Source of the DNA: Saccharopolyspora elongata
GTDB taxonomy: Bacteria; Actinomycetota; Actinomycetes; Mycobacteriales; Pseudonocardiaceae
Direction: 5' to 3'
Length of the DNA: 64,000 nt
Assembly (NCBI RefSeq): GCF_004348985.1
Contig: NZ_SMKW01000012.1
Span: 1-64,000, forward strand
Shown: piece by piece, positions 61,880 through 64,000 of the stretch
Position numbering within the stretch: position 1 is the stretch's first letter
Layout: each line of letters starts with the position of its first letter
The notes under the pieces: model-generated
Databases searched by the model: none
Told to the model about the DNA's origin: nothing
What the model saw: the letters and a program-made list of their open reading frames with translations, nothing else
Program-made: the position numbers and the translations under genes

Positions 61880-62290
61880 ATGCCAATCAGCAGCCGGACG
61901 TCCGCGCCGGGCCTGGTGATCGGGGCGGTAGCGGGGTTGTTCGCCGGGACGCTCGTGCTGGCCGGCGGGGCGCCGCCGGGGTGGGCCGCGGTCACCGGCC
62001 TGATGCTGGCGTTGCCGCTGGCCGCGCTCGGGGCAGGCTGCAGCGCCCTGCGGGAGCACGGCGTGTTGCGCGGCGGCGCTTTCGCCCCGGTGGCGCTGTA
62101 CTGGGTGATCGCCTTCCCGGTCGCCCGGCTCGTCCAGGACGTGGGCACCCGCCTGGTCCTGGACGAGCGGTTCGACTGGCCGCCGCAGCCGCTGGCCTTC
62201 CTGGCGTACCAGGCGTTGATCAGCGTCGGGTTCGCGATCGGGTTCGTGTGGGTGCACGAGCGGCTGCTGCCTCGCGGTGCCCCGAGATGA
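61880..62290 (+). CDS. Small membrane protein (136 aa), function unknown
   Basis: A 136-residue protein with about four hydrophobic segments (near 10-30, 37-55, 67-85 and 103-125). It starts right after the transporter stop (TGAC-ATG), so it is likely cotranslated and could be an accessory subunit. No family is recognised. A conserved-looking loop DVGTRLVLDERFDWPPQPL lies before the last segment. Confidence 0.65.
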   Translation: MPISSRTSAPGLVIGAVAGLFAGTLVLAGGAPPGWAAVTGLMLALPLAALGAGCSALREHGVLRGGAFAPVALYWVIAFPVARLVQDVGTRLVLDERFDWPPQPLAFLAYQALISVGFAIGFVWVHERLLPRGAPR

Positions 62291-62303
62291 CGGCGCTCGC
62301 GGC

Positions 62304-62471
62304 TCAGCGCTCCCGGGCGGCCGTTTCGGACCGAGCGCCGCCGGATCGCTGACGATCCGTGCGGCTGGATTCGATCGCGGCGGACGTGGCCAGCCCCAGC
62401 ATGCGCCCGTCCGCCGCGTAACCGCGCGGCAGGTCGGCGAAATGCCGCAGCACGGAACGAAGTATCCGCAT
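62304..62471 (-). CDS. Small soluble protein (55 aa) under operator site D
   Basis: This 55-residue reading frame has an unusually strong ribosome-binding site, AAAGGAGGTG (62479-62488), before ATG 62471. The N-terminal half is compact and plausible (RILRSVLRHFADLPRGY, then ADGRMLGLATSAAIE); the C-terminal half is Arg/Ser-rich and perhaps disordered. It is divergent from fdhD with GntR site D only 21 nt before its start. I do not recognise a family. Its place suggests a role in formate dehydrogenase or oxalate metabolism. Confidence 0.6.
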   Translation of the reverse strand: MRILRSVLRHFADLPRGYAADGRMLGLATSAAIESSRTDRQRSGGARSETAARER

Positions 62472-62491
62472 TCAGATGCACCTCCTTTCGT

Positions 62492-62504
62492 GCATACAGT
62501 ATCC
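62492..62504. promoter_or_regulatory. GntR operator, site D (small ORF / fdhD)
   Basis: GCATACAGTATCC matches the reverse complement of site A at 12 of 13 positions. It lies between the divergent 55-aa ORF and fdhD, so one bound regulator could control both. Confidence 0.65.
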
Positions 62505-62564
62505 CGTCATTTGTCCGAATAGTGAAGCTCATGTGATCAGTAGCACCTGGATGGGTGATGCCCG

Positions 62565-63398
62565 GTGGGCCGCGTGACCAGCAGAAGACCTGTCATCAGC
62601 CTCCGCGACGGCGCGCGCCGGGCACGCCCGGACACGCTCGTCACCGAGGAACCGCTGGAGATCCGCCTCGGCGGACGACCCCTGACGATCACCATGCGCA
62701 CGCCCGGCGACGACTTCGACCTGGCGGCCGGATTCCTGGTCTCCGAGGGCGCGGTGCGCCGGACCGGCGACCTGCTGGGCATCCGCTACTGCGCGGGCGC
62801 GACCAGCGACGGCGCGAACACCTACAACGTGCTCGACGTGGCGCTCGCGCCCGGCACGGCCCCGCCGGAGACCTCGTTGCAGCGCAACTTCTACACCACT
62901 TCTTCCTGCGGCGTCTGCGGAAAGGCGAGCCTCGACGCGGTCCGCACCGTCGCGACCTGGCCGGTCCGCGACGACCCCGCCCCGCTGGACCCGGCCGTGC
63001 TGATCGCACTCCCCGACCGATTGCGCGCCGCGCAACGGGTTTTCGACCGCACCGGCGGCCTGCACGCCGCCGGCCTGTTCGGCTTGGACGGCGAACTGCT
63101 GTGCCTGCGCGAGGATGTCGGGCGGCACAACGCGGTCGACAAGGTCGTCGGCTGGGCGCTGCGGGAAGACCGGTTGCCGCTGTCCGCGACGGTGCTCGTG
63201 GTCAGCGGCCGGGCGTCCTTCGAGCTGGTGCAGAAGGCCGTGATGGCCGGAATCCCCGTGCTGGCCGCAGTTTCCGCACCCTCGTCGCTGGCCGTGGACC
63301 TCGCCGCGGAGTCCGGCCTGACGCTGGTCGGATTCCTGCGCGGCACCAGCATGAACGTCTACGCCGGGGCGCACCGCTTGAGGCCGGTGCCGGCATGA
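62565..63398 (+). CDS. fdhD: Formate dehydrogenase accessory sulfurtransferase FdhD
   Basis: A 277-residue FdhD protein. It transfers sulfur to the molybdenum cofactor of formate dehydrogenase. The CGVCGK motif ([14 protein letters not shown]) carries the redox cysteines, [14 protein letters not shown] is the family signature, and ISGRASFEL-like [14 protein letters not shown] follows. GTG 62565 and GTG 62574 are both possible starts and neither has a strong ribosome-binding site. It serves the split formate dehydrogenase upstream and shares site D with the small ORF. Confidence 0.93.
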   Translation: MGRVTSRRPVISLRDGARRARPDTLVTEEPLEIRLGGRPLTITMRTPGDDFDLAAGFLVSEGAVRRTGDLLGIRYCAGATSDGANTYNVLDVALAPGTAPPETSLQRNFYTTSSCGVCGKASLDAVRTVATWPVRDDPAPLDPAVLIALPDRLRAAQRVFDRTGGLHAAGLFGLDGELLCLREDVGRHNAVDKVVGWALREDRLPLSATVLVVSGRASFELVQKAVMAGIPVLAAVSAPSSLAVDLAAESGLTLVGFLRGTSMNVYAGAHRLRPVPA

Positions 63399-63533
63399 GA
63401 GCCCTGTGTCAACCTCAGCCCTCCTCAACCGCACCCCAGGGGACCGTGACGCAAACCAGCCACGAGAAACCACGCAACGGGAGACTGGGCTGAACGTAAC
63501 CACCACTGTGAATCGCGGAGAGGCGGACCAGTC

Positions 63534-64000
63534 ATGAGAGGGCGGTGGGCGATGATCGGCCTGCACACGCCGAACCACGAGGTCCGCGACCACCACGGCC
63601 GCAGGTACCGGGTGGGCGAAGTGCCGCGTGAGCTCATCGGGCGTTCCCGCACGACGGTGCTGTGGCTGTGCTGGCTGCCGATGCTCCTCGTCGGCGCCAT
63701 GCAGTACGCCTACGGCGCGGCGGTTCCCGCGCTGGCCGCCGGCGGCCACGACAACGGCAGCCTGTTCTGGGCGCTGGCCGGATGGGCGGTTTTCCAGGCG
63801 GGCGCCGGATTTCCGGTGGCGCACCTGCGGCAGCGCGACCGCGCCGGTCCGCGCTCGGCGATAATCGCCGGCGCCTTCCTCTGCGCGCTCGGCGTGCTCA
63901 GCCTGGCGCACGCGCACGCCTTCCCCGGCCTGCTCGCCGGGTACTCCGTGCTCGGCGGCACGGGCGCCGGCCTGGTCTACGCCGCGTGCACTTCGACGGC
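63534..64000 (+). CDS. Oxalate/formate antiporter-like MFS transporter (OxlT family), cut by the window end
   Basis: The first 155 residues of a major facilitator protein whose frame is open at the window end. A hydrophilic start (HEVRDHHGRRYRVGEVPREL) precedes three membrane segments. YAYGAAVPAL and GYSVLGGTGAGLVYAACTST resemble the start of actinobacterial OFA/OxlT-type carriers. GGAGAGG precedes ATG 63534. Given the oxalate genes just upstream, oxalate uptake in exchange for formate is the likely role. The other helices, including the substrate Arg/Lys of OxlT, are outside the window. Confidence 0.72.
   Translation, partial: MRGRWAMIGLHTPNHEVRDHHGRRYRVGEVPRELIGRSRTTVLWLCWLPMLLVGAMQYAYGAAVPALAAGGHDNGSLFWALAGWAVFQAGAGFPVAHLRQRDRAGPRSAIIAGAFLCALGVLSLAHAHAFPGLLAGYSVLGGTGAGLVYAACTST

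Noticed and set aside
60175-62532. 785-codon minus-strand open frame across the transporter gene
   Set aside because: Arg/His/Gln-rich shadow of the plus-strand carrier; its only supported minus-strand gene is the 55-aa ORF in another frame.
63399-63533. Possible riboswitch before the OxlT-like gene
   Set aside because: The stretch has some pairing potential but I could not fit it to any known riboswitch class or to a clear stem set.
1-64000. Mobile elements, CRISPR arrays, tRNA or rRNA genes
   Set aside because: No transposase, integrase, regularly spaced repeat array, cloverleaf or rRNA-like sequence was seen on either strand.

Overview
The window is very GC-rich DNA with GTG/TTG starts, 4-bp stop/start overlaps and gene families typical of a filamentous actinomycete. 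The overall gene content (pca, lut, cydABDC, oxalate/formate genes) would fit Pseudonocardiaceae, for example Saccharopolyspora; this placement is inference only. No rRNA, tRNA, CRISPR array, insertion sequence or phage gene was recognised. Nearly all of the window is densely coding chromosome.

Layout. 1-334: a structured non-coding stretch (large imperfect hairpin, then a C/A-rich G-poor tract). 335-9154: mixed housekeeping and accessory genes: MaoC-like dehydratase, ABC-2-type membrane protein with divergent TetR, two Nudix hydrolases, a DUF3048 lipoprotein with a CapA-like protein, a stand-alone TSCPD protein related to the C-terminus of B12-dependent ribonucleotide reductase, and a secreted M28 peptidase. 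9292-15652: the protocatechuate branch of the beta-ketoadipate pathway (pcaIJHGBDC and an IclR regulator), with a readable promoter and operator. 15663-20987: L-lactate use (divergent lldR-like GntR and lctP, then lutABC). 21031-29477: a flavin-dependent monooxygenase behind a 23-bp perfect palindrome, an Lrp regulator with a divergent AbgT transporter and amidohydrolase, and a minus-strand GPP34 / APC permease / GNAT unit. 29747-35810: ABC exporter with convergent MarR, PHP phosphoesterase, tartrate/malate-type dehydrogenase, amidase.

35894-45731 is one co-directional minus-strand block: TerC-like protein, HtrA-like protease, FetB-like permease, histidine kinase, response regulator, cydA, cydB, cydD, cydC. 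Most junctions overlap, suggesting linked envelope/redox stress and bd-oxidase functions. The CydA here lacks one conserved quinol-site glutamate and CydB is unusually short.

46024-64000 is the most interesting part: an apparent oxalate-to-CO2 module. A GntR/FadR-type regulator has the palindrome GCATACTGTATGC in its own upstream region. Close copies lie before the formate dehydrogenase operon, before the oxalyl-CoA decarboxylase-like/formyl-CoA transferase/ADP-forming CoA ligase operon, and between a previously unlisted 55-aa ORF and fdhD. The window ends inside an OxlT-like MFS gene. The proposed flow is: oxalate uptake (OxlT-like and/or an Nramp-related carrier without metal motifs), CoA transfer by Frc, decarboxylation by a ThDP enzyme, and formate oxidation by a three-gene NAD-linked formate dehydrogenase whose large subunit is split, matured by FdhD.
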